The notes under the pieces: model-generated
Databases searched by the model: none
Told to the model about the DNA's origin: nothing
Seen by the model: only the letters and a program-made list of their open reading frames with translations
Shown here: positions 1-8,012 of the stretch, piece by piece
How positions within the stretch are numbered: position 1 is the stretch's first letter
Layout of the letters: every line of letters starts with the position of its first letter
Source: Gemmatimonadota bacterium
GTDB taxonomy: Bacteria; Gemmatimonadota; Gemmatimonadetes; Gemmatimonadales; Gemmatimonadaceae
DNA: 64,000 nucleotides
Reading direction: 5' to 3'
NCBI GenBank assembly: GCA_014192065.1
Contig: BJHH01000001.1
Span: 641,320-705,319, forward strand
Program-made: the position numbers and the translations under genes

Positions 1-1244
1 AGCACCTCCTCCCGCCGGTCGTGCTCGAAGTCCACGTCGATGTCGGGCGCCTCGGCCTTGCCATCCACGCGCGTCTCGGAGAGGAACCGCTCGAAGAGGA
101 GCCCGTTCTTCACCGGATCGACCGCCGTGATGCCGAGGCAGTAGACCACGGCGGAGTTGGCGGCGCTGCCGCGGCCCTGGCAGAGGATCTTCCGCGACTG
201 GGCGAACCGGACGGCGTCCCACATCACGAGGAAGAATCCGGCGAAGCCCAACTGCCTGACGGTCGCGAGTTCGTGATCGAGTTGTTTGCGCTGTGCGTCG
301 GATATGCAGTGGCCCCAGCGCGTGTGCGCGCCCTCGTACGTGCGTGCGCGGAGAAAGTCATTGGCCTCCACGCCGGCGGGCATCGGGAAGGCGGGGAGGG
401 GCGGCCGCATCCAGGAGAGATCGAATCCGCACTCGCTCGCGATGCGTGCCGCTTCGTCGAGCCCTGACTCGCATCCTTTCCATCGGCGGTGGAGATCGGC
501 TGGCGCGAGGAGTTTCCACTCGCCGTTGGGGTGCAGCACGCCGGCCTTGAGGGCGGCGTCGATGGTCAGGTCATGCCGGAGCGCCGTGAGTAGATCGTGC
601 ACGAGGCGGCTGGTGTCGTCGATGTAGCGCGGATCCTGTGCCGCCACCCACGGCACGCGCCCGCGCGCGGCAACGCGAATCAACTCGGCGGCGAGCGCGG
701 CCTCGTGGCCGTCCACATGATGTAGGTGCACTTCCACCGCGAGCCGGTCGTCGAACACGGCCTTCCACTCGGCGACCTGCCGGTCGGCGCGGTCGCGCTC
801 TCCGGCCCGAATCCGCGTCGCGCAGGCGCCCGACGCCGGGCCAGTGAGCGCGTGTAGCCCTTTCGAATGCTGCATTACCTGCGCCCACGTGACGTTCGGC
901 TGGCCGCGGCGCATTCCGGCGTGCGCCTTCTCCCAAGTCTTCCAGATGCCCACGCGCGACTCGGTCACGAGCGCGGCGAGATTGCGATACCCCTCAGCGG
1001 TGCGCGCGAGAAATGCGGCGGGATGCCCATCGACGTTGAGTTCGGCGCCTGCAATGATGCGGATTCCCTCGGCACGCGCCGTGAGCGCCGCGCGCACAAT
1101 GCCGCCCACGTCGGCGGTGTCGGTGATGCCGACGGCTGAATAGCCGAGCGCGGCCGCGCGCCGAATGAGTGCCTCGGGCGTGAGCGCACCGTCGTTGAAC
1201 GAGAAGGCGGTGTGGGCGCGGAGTTCGACTGTTGGGAAGGGCAC
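1..1244 (-). CDS. dnaE2: Error-prone DNA polymerase DnaE2 (ImuC), N-terminal part, cut by window edge
   Basis: Translesion polymerase of the ImuA-ImuB-DnaE2 mutasome, which copies damaged DNA. About 414 residues are present, of roughly 1050 usual for the family. A PHP domain (from about residue 8, [23 protein letters not shown]) leads into the polymerase region ([40 protein letters not shown] near 400), a C-family signature typical of DnaE2. The usual PHP metal-ligand His after TD is Thr here, so the PHP site may be inactive (inference). I chose the GTG start because an in-frame TAG lies four codons upstream. It sits 2.5 kb from imuB rather than beside it, and its promoter repeat matches that of imuA. 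Confidence 0.93.
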   Translation of the reverse strand, partial: MPFPTVELRAHTAFSFNDGALTPEALIRRAAALGYSAVGITDTADVGGIVRAALTARAEGIRIIAGAELNVDGHPAAFLARTAEGYRNLAALVTESRVGIWKTWEKAHAGMRRGQPNVTWAQVMQHSKGLHALTGPASGACATRIRAGERDRADRQVAEWKAVFDDRLAVEVHLHHVDGHEAALAAELIRVAARGRVPWVAAQDPRYIDDTSRLVHDLLTALRHDLTIDAALKAGVLHPNGEWKLLAPADLHRRWKGCESGLDEAARIASECGFDLSWMRPPLPAFPMPAGVEANDFLRARTYEGAHTRWGHCISDAQRKQLDHELATVRQLGFAGFFLVMWDAVRFAQSRKILCQGRGSAANSAVVYCLGITAVDPVKNGLLFERFLSETRVDGKAEAPDIDVDFEHDRREEV

Positions 1245-1267
1245 TGTGATTCTCTAGTCGGATGGGA

Positions 1268-1296
1268 AATCAAAGCCGAAGAAACGCCGAAGATAA
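1268..1296 (-). promoter_or_regulatory. dnaE2 promoter with 11-bp-period direct repeat
   Basis: On the minus strand I read TTATCT, a 17-nt spacer, then TTGATT, ending about 24 nt before the GTG start. The spacer region carries CTTCGGC-N4-CTTCGGC, two identical 7-mers spaced 11 bp start to start. The imuA promoter has the same architecture at the same offset from its -10. A repeat lying between -35 and -10 suits a repressor such as LexA. The -10 is weak, so the exact promoter is inference. Confidence 0.55.
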
Positions 1297-1560
1297 CTCT
1301 ATGCCGGGGCGCCCGCCGAGTTGGCGTTCATCCGCGCGGTGTCGGCCGGCGAGTTCACCGTCGAGCCGATCGAGTCCGACGACATCGAGCGTGCAGTGGA
1401 GGTGATGGAGGCCTACGCCGATTTTCCACTGGGGTTTGTCGACGCGTCGTTGGTCGCAATCGCCGAGCGCTTCGAAACGCTCGAACTCCTCACCACCGAC
1501 CGGCGGCACTTCAGCGCCGTGCGGCCGCGGCACGCACGGGGGTTCCACGTGGTGCCGTGA
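1297..1560 (+). pseudogene. Truncated PIN-domain (VapC-like) gene, C-terminal half only
   Basis: The reading frame encodes the second half of a PIN-domain ribonuclease of the VapC type. It shows a helix with FVDASLVAIAE (acidic active-site Asp), TTDRRHF with a further conserved Asp, then the typical PIN end. The first half, with the N-terminal DxS/T motif and one metal-binding acidic residue, is absent. In frame upstream there is only a short stretch back to a TAA inside the dnaE2 promoter. There is no convincing start codon or ribosome-binding site and no antitoxin gene beside it. I read this as a decayed remnant; a short TTG-started protein from 1321 is the alternative. Confidence 0.7.
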
Positions 1561-1683
1561 ATCGCGTGCGCAACTTGCCCGGCGTCGCCCGATGCGCGAA
1601 GATGATCGTTTCTGGGCCGAGCCACGCAGCCGCTCCGACCTTCCCGCAACACAACAGCCAACACAACCGCAGCGGAGACGACG

Positions 1684-3630
1684 ATGAACGTGCGTCACGA
1701 GCTTGAACTGCTCGACCAGGTGCAGACCGAAGCCGAACTGATGGGTGAGGAGGCAGAGGAGCTCACCGGTCTCGCGCGCCGCGAGTTTGTATTTCTCTCC
1801 CTCGTGAGTGCGGCGGCGAGCACTTTCGGGTTCGGCGCGCGCGCACTGGCGCAGGGTGGCGCGGCCGGCGCGGTCACCGGCGCACCGCAGGCCGCACCGC
1901 AGGCTCCACTCCCTCCACTCGGCAATGGCGAGCCGATGTCGTGGACCTTTCAGCCATGGCCCGGCGGTACCGGTGACCTGATGGAGACGCTGATCCGTGA
2001 GCGCGGTGCGGCGGCGTTCAAGCGCTCCAAGTTCGTGGTGCAGCCGTGGACGGGCCCGGTGCCGAGCGACCCGGAAACGATTGCGTTTCTTCCTGCGCAT
2101 CGTCTCGCGGCGCTGATCGCCGCGAAAAAGATCACGTCGACGCAGCTCACGAAGATCTATCTCGATCGCATGAAGCGACTCGACCCCACGCTGCTTTGCG
2201 CCGTGACGATCATGGAAACACAGGCGGTCGCCGAGGCCGCGCGCGCCGACGCCGAGATCAAGGCGGGCAAGTACCGCGGACCGCTCCATGGCATCCCGTA
2301 CGGCATCAAGGATCTCTTCGCCACGAAGGGCGTGCGCACGACGTGGGGGTCGAAGGACTTCGAAAATCGGATCATCGACGAGGATGCCGAAGTGGTCGTG
2401 CGGTTGCGCGACGCGGGCGCGGTGCTGATCGCCAAGCTGTCCACCGGACTGTTCGCCCAAGGCGACCAGTGGTATCGCGGGCGCACGAACAACCCGTGGG
2501 ACGTCCGGCGCGGCTCGAGCGGTTCGTCGGCGGGCCCGTCGTCAGCGACGGCGGCTGGATGCGTCGCGTTCGGCATCGGGACGGAGACGTCGGGTTCGAT
2601 CGTCTCGCCGGCGCGAGAATGCGGACTGAGTGCGCTCCGTCCGACGTTTGGGCGCGTCAGCCGCGCGGGCGGCATGGTGCTCGCTTGGTCGCAGGATCGG
2701 GTGGGGCCCATCTGCCGGACGATCGAGGACTGCGCGATGGTGTTCAACGCGATTCATGGCGTGGACACCAAGGACCCGGGAACGGTGACCACGCCGTTTC
2801 AGTTCGATCGCAACATCAAGCTGGCGTCGCTCCGCATTGGCGTGGACGCGACGGCGCCGAAGGAGTTCGTGGACGGACTCAAGGCGCTCGGTGCTACACC
2901 GACGCCGCTCGGTCCGCGGCCGCAGTTGGCGGGCGGCGGATTCGGTGGTGAATCGTCTGCGGCGTTCGACTCATACGTTCAGATGAAGGCGAAGGAACTC
3001 GGCGTCGATCTCGCCACGCTTCCGGAGCCGCAGCGCGGTGGTGGTCGCGCAGGTGGTGGTGCTGGTGCTGGTGGTGGTGCTGGAGGCGGTGCTGGTGGGC
3101 GCGGTGGTCCGCCGGATACGTCGGCAGCTGGGCGGGCGGGCGCTGGCGCCGCGGCGGCAGGTGCTGCCGCTGGAGCAGCAGGCGGTGGTGGCCGTGGAGA
3201 CGCGGGGAATCCTACGGGAATGGCGTCGCTCACGCGCTGGACCGGCGGGCGTTTTCCGCGTGCGTTCGACTTTATCAACCAGCAGCGTCGCCGCTATATC
3301 CTCATCAGCGAGATGGGCACGCTGCTCAAGAATCTCGACATGTACGTGCCGGGCACCGGATACGACGTCGGTCTGCACGCACAGACGGGGCATCCGTGCG
3401 CGGTGGTGCAGTACAAGTTTGAACCGCAAGCGTCGGGTCGTGGCGGTGGAGCGGGCGGCCGCGCCGGCGGGGACACCGCAGGGCGTGGCGCCGTGGAGCA
3501 GGTGGTGTACAACCCACAGCCGATCTGCGCGGTGCTCGCGGGCAATCTGTACAACGACGACAAGATTCTCTCGGTCGCGCACCAGTTCCAAGCGCATTCG
3601 GAGTGGCATCTGAAGCATCCAAAGCTCTAG
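1684..3630 (+). CDS. Secreted amidase-signature hydrolase with Gly-rich insertions
   Basis: Amidase-signature enzyme hydrolysing C-N amide bonds; the substrate cannot be read from sequence. The catalytic triad is visible: Lys209 (GIPYGIKD), cis-Ser281 in GSSGSSAG and nucleophile Ser305 in ETSGSIVSPA, with the usual 24-residue spacing between the serines. Near residue 32 an ARREFVFL stretch followed by a hydrophobic run and ALAQ looks like a twin-arginine export signal, preceded by an unusually long 30-residue acidic leader. Residues about 445-505 are a low-complexity Gly/Ala/Arg stretch and a second one lies near 580-605. Both fall after the catalytic core, so they are probably surface loops. 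It is convergent with imuB across a strong hairpin. Confidence 0.9.
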   Translation: MNVRHELELLDQVQTEAELMGEEAEELTGLARREFVFLSLVSAAASTFGFGARALAQGGAAGAVTGAPQAAPQAPLPPLGNGEPMSWTFQPWPGGTGDLMETLIRERGAAAFKRSKFVVQPWTGPVPSDPETIAFLPAHRLAALIAAKKITSTQLTKIYLDRMKRLDPTLLCAVTIMETQAVAEAARADAEIKAGKYRGPLHGIPYGIKDLFATKGVRTTWGSKDFENRIIDEDAEVVVRLRDAGAVLIAKLSTGLFAQGDQWYRGRTNNPWDVRRGSSGSSAGPSSATAAGCVAFGIGTETSGSIVSPARECGLSALRPTFGRVSRAGGMVLAWSQDRVGPICRTIEDCAMVFNAIHGVDTKDPGTVTTPFQFDRNIKLASLRIGVDATAPKEFVDGLKALGATPTPLGPRPQLAGGGFGGESSAAFDSYVQMKAKELGVDLATLPEPQRGGGRAGGGAGAGGGAGGGAGGRGGPPDTSAAGRAGAGAAAAGAAAGAAGGGGRGDAGNPTGMASLTRWTGGRFPRAFDFINQQRRRYILISEMGTLLKNLDMYVPGTGYDVGLHAQTGHPCAVVQYKFEPQASGRGGGAGGRAGGDTAGRGAVEQVVYNPQPICAVLAGNLYNDDKILSVAHQFQAHSEWHLKHPKL

Positions 3631-3646
3631 TCGAATCGCCGTGTCA

Positions 3647-3679
3647 CCGACGCGCTGCGCCTCTGGCGCAGCGCGTCGG
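3647..3679. terminator. Perfect 15-bp hairpin between convergent genes
   Basis: CCGACGCGCTGCGCC, a 3-nt loop TCT and its exact complement form a 15-bp stem, 17 nt after the amidase stop. It is followed on the plus strand by TTGTAT rather than a full T-run. It lies between the converging amidase and imuB genes, so it probably stops transcription in both directions. Confidence 0.75.
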
Positions 3680-3755
3680 TTGTATATGCGCATGGGGCTT
3701 TCCCTGGCCGGCATCGGCACTGACTGTCGCAGGCCCACCAACCGTCGTGAGTTGG

Positions 3756-5252
3756 TCAGTCCCACCAGCCGTGGAGGAACCAGCGATTTCCGGCTGGCGT
3801 GGATGCATGTGTGCGTGCGGTTGTTCCGGGAACGCGCGCGTTGGCGTCGCGAAAGATCCAGACAAGCACGCCTTGCTTCGTGACGCAGCGGAAATACTCG
3901 CGCGCGTAGGCGTGGTCGGCGTCCCAGTGACGGCCCGAGACGCGCTCGGGGCCAGCGACATTCACAATCTCGTGCCAGCCATTGGCATCGCGGTAGCGCA
4001 CGGGAACTAGATGATCGCGCCGGGGCGCGGTCTCAACGCTGATCGCAAGCGGGGCGGGGGCGAGTTGCAGCAATAGCTGTGGTCTCGTTGGCGCGCGGCT
4101 GCCGGTCGCGACGGTCGCGTAGCCATTCGCTGGAGTGAGCCGCTCCCGCACGGTGTCCACTGATGTGCGCGGCACCCACGTCGTGCGTTCGTCGAGGAGT
4201 GGATGCGCCGAGTTCTGCGGCACGACGACGACATCACCCTGGTCCTCGATCAGCCGCGCGACGGCGTCTTCGGTGGACTGGCTGCTCGCGAGTCCCTTGT
4301 CGAACAGGTCACCCTGCGGCGCCTCGCGCTCGGCGATTCGTGACGCGTGTACGGTGATGCCCGTGACGGCCGCCGCGAGGGTGATGCGCTCGAGGCGCGC
4401 GCGCGTGATGCGTCCCCAGGTGCGCCGATTGGCCGTCGCACGTGCGGCGCGGATCACTTCGATGTGCACCTGGGTGTTCGTGAGCGCGAACTCGACCGTG
4501 AGTTCGCGTGCGCCTTCGCCAGTCGTGGCGAGCGTGGTGCAGACGCGCTCGATGAGGTTGTTGAGTACGAAGAGGAGCCGCATGGGATCCTTGAGCGCGT
4601 ATTCCACCCAGTCGAGTGAGGCGTGCGGTGCGTCGGGCGGCGTGCTCGAGAAGATCAGCCGCGGATCATCCGCGCGGGCGAGGCGCCAGAGCGGCACGGC
4701 GGTCGCGCCGAGCCGTACTTCGATGGATTCGCGATCCAGTGCCGCAAGTTCGCCGCAGGTGGTGACGCCAATGCCGAAGAAGAGCGGACGGAGTCGCGGG
4801 TCGTGATGGAGCGTGGTGAGCGGGAAAAGGGCGACGTATGCGCGATCGGTGCCGGGGGGTACGACCACCAGCGGACGCGCACCGTACACCGCCGCGAGTT
4901 GCGCTGCGACCGGGGTGTCGGCCACGCCTGCATGAACGTCGGCAATTCCGCGGCGTTCGAGTATGACGATGAGTTCCGCGGCGAGCGCGGCCTTGCCGTG
5001 CACGGAAAAGCCGTGCGCGTCGGCCCAGATCACGCCCTGCTCGCCGGCCTTGCCGATGGCCACGCGTGGTGCGCGGGCCAGCAGCGTGGCAGCGATTTCA
5101 GGGAGAGGAGGGTGGCTTGGCGGGTAGGCTCTTGCTTGCGGCGCTGACGACGCGGCGCCGGGACCGGCTGTTGCCAGTTTTGGATTGACCAGGCCTGATG
5201 GTCCGACCACGACGGTCAGCCAGGCCGGACTCCAGAGACAGACGAAGCTCAT
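3756..5252 (-). CDS. imuB: ImuB, inactive Y-family polymerase-like mutasome hub
   Basis: ImuB (498 aa) bridges DnaE2, ImuA and the sliding clamp during mutagenic repair. The N-terminus (MSFVCLWSPAWLTVVVG) has the Y-family first strand but lacks the catalytic acidic residues, as expected for ImuB. HAGVADTPVAAQLAA near residue 107 is typical of the palm region. QGDLF at about 313-317 fits a beta-clamp-binding motif. The C-terminal region with GPERVSG..WD..AREYF and WFLHGWWD is the usual ImuB tail. The frame is open further upstream, but this ATG gives the canonical N-terminus. It overlaps the 3' end of imuA by 155 bp. Confidence 0.9.
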   Translation of the reverse strand: MSFVCLWSPAWLTVVVGPSGLVNPKLATAGPGAASSAPQARAYPPSHPPLPEIAATLLARAPRVAIGKAGEQGVIWADAHGFSVHGKAALAAELIVILERRGIADVHAGVADTPVAAQLAAVYGARPLVVVPPGTDRAYVALFPLTTLHHDPRLRPLFFGIGVTTCGELAALDRESIEVRLGATAVPLWRLARADDPRLIFSSTPPDAPHASLDWVEYALKDPMRLLFVLNNLIERVCTTLATTGEGARELTVEFALTNTQVHIEVIRAARATANRRTWGRITRARLERITLAAAVTGITVHASRIAEREAPQGDLFDKGLASSQSTEDAVARLIEDQGDVVVVPQNSAHPLLDERTTWVPRTSVDTVRERLTPANGYATVATGSRAPTRPQLLLQLAPAPLAISVETAPRRDHLVPVRYRDANGWHEIVNVAGPERVSGRHWDADHAYAREYFRCVTKQGVLVWIFRDANARVPGTTARTHASTPAGNRWFLHGWWD

Positions 5253-5889
5253 GCGACTGCACCGGAAGAGTGAACTCGGCGCGCGCGTTCCATCCCAGGG
5301 CGCGCACCTCAGCGTGAAGCCGGACATCGTGCGCCTCGGCGGGATCGCCGAAGGGGTCGTGATGCCAGCGGTATGACTCGGGCGCGATGCGTACCGAGAG
5401 ACGGAGCGCGGCGACGTTGGCTTTCGTGGCCACCACCACCAGCGCGCCACCGCCTTCATGCGCAGCGCGAACGAGGCGCAGGCTGTCGGCGCTTTCGAGA
5501 TCGACGCCGGCGAGGACGACAATCCGGAATCCACCGGAACGGAGGAGGAGGTCCGCTGCGCCGATGGCCTGCTTGTCGCCGCGCGGGCGGACGAGCAGGG
5601 GGCCATCATCCCAGAAGGCGCCAGTGATGGTGAGCGAACCGTCGATCCACGCGGCGCGATCGCCGGCGGTGATGCACGCCTGACAGGCTGCGCGAAGAAT
5701 CGACGTCGATCCGCCCTGTGGTTCGCAGGCGGAAAGTTTGCCAAGCGGGAATCCGCCGTTTGGGAGCGCGCGATCGAGTTCCGCGATGCCGGTGGATGCC
5801 GGACGCGAGGTACGGCGCGCGAGGGGCATCGCATCGGGAAACTTCTGCTCGAGCAGTGCTCGGAGTTCGGCGAGTTGGGCGGCTGCCAT
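5098..5889 (-). CDS. imuA: ImuA, RecA-like mutasome protein
   Basis: ImuA (263 aa) is a RecA-fold partner of ImuB and DnaE2. TGIAELDRALPNGGFPLG (residues 33-50) is the typical entry to the RecA-like core. The P-loop position reads EPQGGSTS, lacking the Lys of a Walker A motif, so ATP binding is probably lost or altered. The fold continues to about residue 220. The last 40 residues are basic and Ser/Pro-rich, probably disordered, and are encoded over the start of imuB. It is transcribed first, from a promoter with the same repeat as dnaE2. comM diverges from it upstream. Confidence 0.9.
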   Translation of the reverse strand: MAAAQLAELRALLEQKFPDAMPLARRTSRPASTGIAELDRALPNGGFPLGKLSACEPQGGSTSILRAACQACITAGDRAAWIDGSLTITGAFWDDGPLLVRPRGDKQAIGAADLLLRSGGFRIVVLAGVDLESADSLRLVRAAHEGGGALVVVATKANVAALRLSVRIAPESYRWHHDPFGDPAEAHDVRLHAEVRALGWNARAEFTLPVQSHELRLSLESGLADRRGRTIRPGQSKTGNSRSRRRVVSAASKSLPAKPPSSP

Positions 5890-5914
5890 CTATAAGAAGG
5901 AGATTCGGGACTGG

Positions 5915-5943
5915 ATTATAACCCGAATAAAAGCCGAAAGTAA
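5915..5943 (-). promoter_or_regulatory. imuAB promoter with direct-repeat operator
   Basis: Minus strand: TTACTT (5938-5943), a 17-nt spacer, TATAAT (5915-5920), 26 nt upstream of the imuA ATG. The half-sites TTCGGC (5933-5938) and TTCGGG (5922-5927) are 11 bp apart, one helical turn. A third, inverted half-site (ATTCGGG on the plus strand, 5903-5909) completes a 7-bp inverted repeat around the -10. The position suits a repressor that blocks RNA polymerase; LexA is the obvious candidate but is not shown by the sequence. Confidence 0.7.
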
Positions 5944-5960
5944 GCGCGGGGGGTTGGAAG

Positions 5961-5983
5961 AGCTGTAGCTGTAGCTGTAGCTG
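5961..5983. repeat. Hexanucleotide tandem repeat (AGCTGT)3.8
   Basis: Three full copies of AGCTGT and a partial fourth lie between the divergent imuA and comM genes. They are upstream of the imuA promoter. It could vary in copy number by slippage; no function is visible. Confidence 0.7.
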
Positions 5984-6096
5984 AGGCGGTCAGTCGCCCG
6001 TCCCTCCCCAACGCCTTCCCGCGCACGGCGGCGATTCGATGCGGATGGGAATACACCGGTGATGCGCTCGGACGGGCTAGTCGCAATTGTGCCCCC

Positions 6097-7629
6097 ATGC
6101 TCGCCTCCATTCGGTCCGCTTCCGTCATCGGCATCGACGCAATCGACGTCACAGTCGAAGTCGACGTGGTGCCCGGGCTCCCGTCCTGGACCATCGTCGG
6201 CCTAGCATCGAACGCGGTGAAAGAGGCGCGCGAGCGGGTGACCGCCGCGCTCGCCAACTCGGGATTCGATGTGCCGTCGAGGCGGATCACGGTGAACCTC
6301 TCCCCGGCCGACGTGCGAAAGGATGGCACATCGTTCGACCTGCCGATCGCGCTCGCACTGCTGGCCGCGACGGGCGCGATCGACCCCGCGAAGCTCACCG
6401 GACTTATGGTCGCGGGAGAACTCGGGCTGGACGGCAGCATTCGCCCAATTCGCGGCACGCTTTCGCTCGCACGTGCGGCGGCTCGCGCCAAGGCACGGTT
6501 GCTCGTGCCGGAAGCGAACGTCGCCGAGGCGATGCTCGTGAGATCTCGCGGTGTCGCCACCGCGGCGATGCTGGCGACACTCGTCGCCGAACTACGAAAT
6601 GGCGGACCAAGTCCCGTGAGCCCCGATTCCATGGCGGGTGCGAGCAGCGCGGCAGGTGCTGAGTCGCCCGACTTCACCGACGTGGTGGGCCAAGCGTCGG
6701 CCAAGCGCGCGCTCGAGATCGCGGCGGCCGGCGGGCACAACGTGCTGATGATGGGGCCGCCGGGTACCGGAAAGACCATGCTCGCGCGGCGACTCCCCGG
6801 CATTCTCCCCGCGCTCACGGAGGACGAACTCCTCGAGGTCGTCGCGATTCATTCGGTGGGTGGCCTCGTCATGCCTGGAACCATTCCGTCGCGCACGCCG
6901 CCCTTTCGCGCGCCGCATCACACCATCTCACTGGCGGGCCTCATCGGTGGCGGACCGGGGCCGCGGCCGGGTGAAGTGAGTCTCGCGCACCGCGGCGTGC
7001 TCTTCCTCGACGAACTGCTCGAGTTGCCGCGTCACGTACTCGACGCCATGCGGCAGCCGCTCGAGGATGGCCGCGTCGTGATCGCACGCGCGGCGCATGC
7101 AGTGGCGTTCCCGGCGCGATTTCAACTCATCGCCGCGGCGAATCCCTGCAAGTGCGGATATGCCGCGAGTCAGGACGGCCGGTGTCAGTGCAGCACGACC
7201 GACATCGAGCGCTATCGATCGCGCCTCTCGGGCCCGCTCGCCGACCGTATCGACCTGCATGTGCATGTCGGCACGGTCGAGATCGCCGCGCTCGGCGTTG
7301 CGCCGAACGAAGAGTCGTCAGCCGCCATTCGCGACCGTGTGGCTATTGCGCGCGATCGGCAGCGCACGCGGTATGCAGACCTCGCGGGAGCGTGGACGAA
7401 TGCGGAGGTGCCGGGGCGCTGGCTGCTGGCGCACGGCGGCGTGAGCCGCGACGCGCACGCGCAGATTATCGATTCGGCTCGCCAGCTCGGCATGAGCGCG
7501 CGTGGGTTCCATCGTGCACTCCGTGTGGCGCGCACGATCGCCGATCTGGACGGAGAGAGCGGCGTGGGCGCCTCGGCGATGGCCGAGGCGCTCCACTACC
7601 GAGGATCAGCGATGACGCGGGGCAACTGA
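6097..7629 (+). CDS. comM: ComM/YifB family AAA+ (Mg-chelatase-like) helicase
   Basis: ComM is a hexameric AAA+ helicase that promotes branch migration when incoming DNA is integrated during natural transformation. At 510 aa it has the usual length. An N-terminal Lon-like/ChlI domain (ASVIGIDAIDVTVEVDVVPG; VKEARERVTAAL) is followed by Walker A GPPGTGKTML near residue 225 and Walker B GVLFLDELLEL near 300. A zinc-binding-type CKCG...CQC cluster sits near 350, and a C-terminal helical domain carries SARGFHRALRVARTIADL. The ATG follows a C-run with no clear ribosome-binding site. Its presence hints at, but does not prove, transformability. Confidence 0.93.
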   Translation: MLASIRSASVIGIDAIDVTVEVDVVPGLPSWTIVGLASNAVKEARERVTAALANSGFDVPSRRITVNLSPADVRKDGTSFDLPIALALLAATGAIDPAKLTGLMVAGELGLDGSIRPIRGTLSLARAAARAKARLLVPEANVAEAMLVRSRGVATAAMLATLVAELRNGGPSPVSPDSMAGASSAAGAESPDFTDVVGQASAKRALEIAAAGGHNVLMMGPPGTGKTMLARRLPGILPALTEDELLEVVAIHSVGGLVMPGTIPSRTPPFRAPHHTISLAGLIGGGPGPRPGEVSLAHRGVLFLDELLELPRHVLDAMRQPLEDGRVVIARAAHAVAFPARFQLIAAANPCKCGYAASQDGRCQCSTTDIERYRSRLSGPLADRIDLHVHVGTVEIAALGVAPNEESSAAIRDRVAIARDRQRTRYADLAGAWTNAEVPGRWLLAHGGVSRDAHAQIIDSARQLGMSARGFHRALRVARTIADLDGESGVGASAMAEALHYRGSAMTRGN

Positions 7630-7688
7630 CGCGTGTGTCCAGCACGGCGGCACCTCCACCCGCGCTCGTCAGCGTGTGATGGGTTTGT

Positions 7689-8012
7689 TTAGTGTTGGTA
7701 GTGGACGCCGATCACCGCGATCGTGCCGGGTGCCCGAAAGCGAGCCACTTCGTCGTATCGAGCCGCGAACAGGTTGTCGATCCGGCCCGTCAGCGAGAGC
7801 CCGTGCCCGCGCACCGGAACGTTGAATGACAGGTCCACCTTGGTGTGCGCAGGGAGTATGACAGACGCCGCCGGGTACGCAGAAAAATCGCGATCTGATC
7901 GCTCTCCCACCCGTCGTGCGACAAGTTGAACGCTGCCGTCTTTGGCGAACGCGCGTGCGACGGACGCCGAGATCGTGTGTGGTGGCCGACGAATGAGTCG
8001 CTCATCCTTCAC
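7689..8012 (-). pseudogene. 3' part of the btuB-type receptor, downstream of an in-frame TAG
   Basis: This stretch continues the receptor frame immediately after a TAG at 8013-8015. It encodes the last barrel strands (KDERLIRRPPHTISASVARAF; LTGRIDNLFAARYDEVARF), which belong to the same TonB-dependent beta-barrel. A GTG directly after the stop could restart translation, but a fragment of a barrel would not fold alone. Restoring the stop to a sense codon gives one 651-residue protein. Confidence 0.8.

Noticed and set aside
1270..2460. 396-residue open frame on the minus strand
   Set aside because: It is antisense to the amidase gene, has no family pattern and reflects GC-rich third positions of the real gene.
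3756..5834. 692-residue version of ImuB
   Set aside because: The extra 194 N-terminal residues are antifamily sequence read in the wrong frame of imuA; the ATG at 5252 gives the usual ImuB N-terminus.
5898..5968. Small plus-strand gene using the AAGGAG at 5896-5901
   Set aside because: The following frame is short, overlaps the imuA promoter and has no recognisable content.
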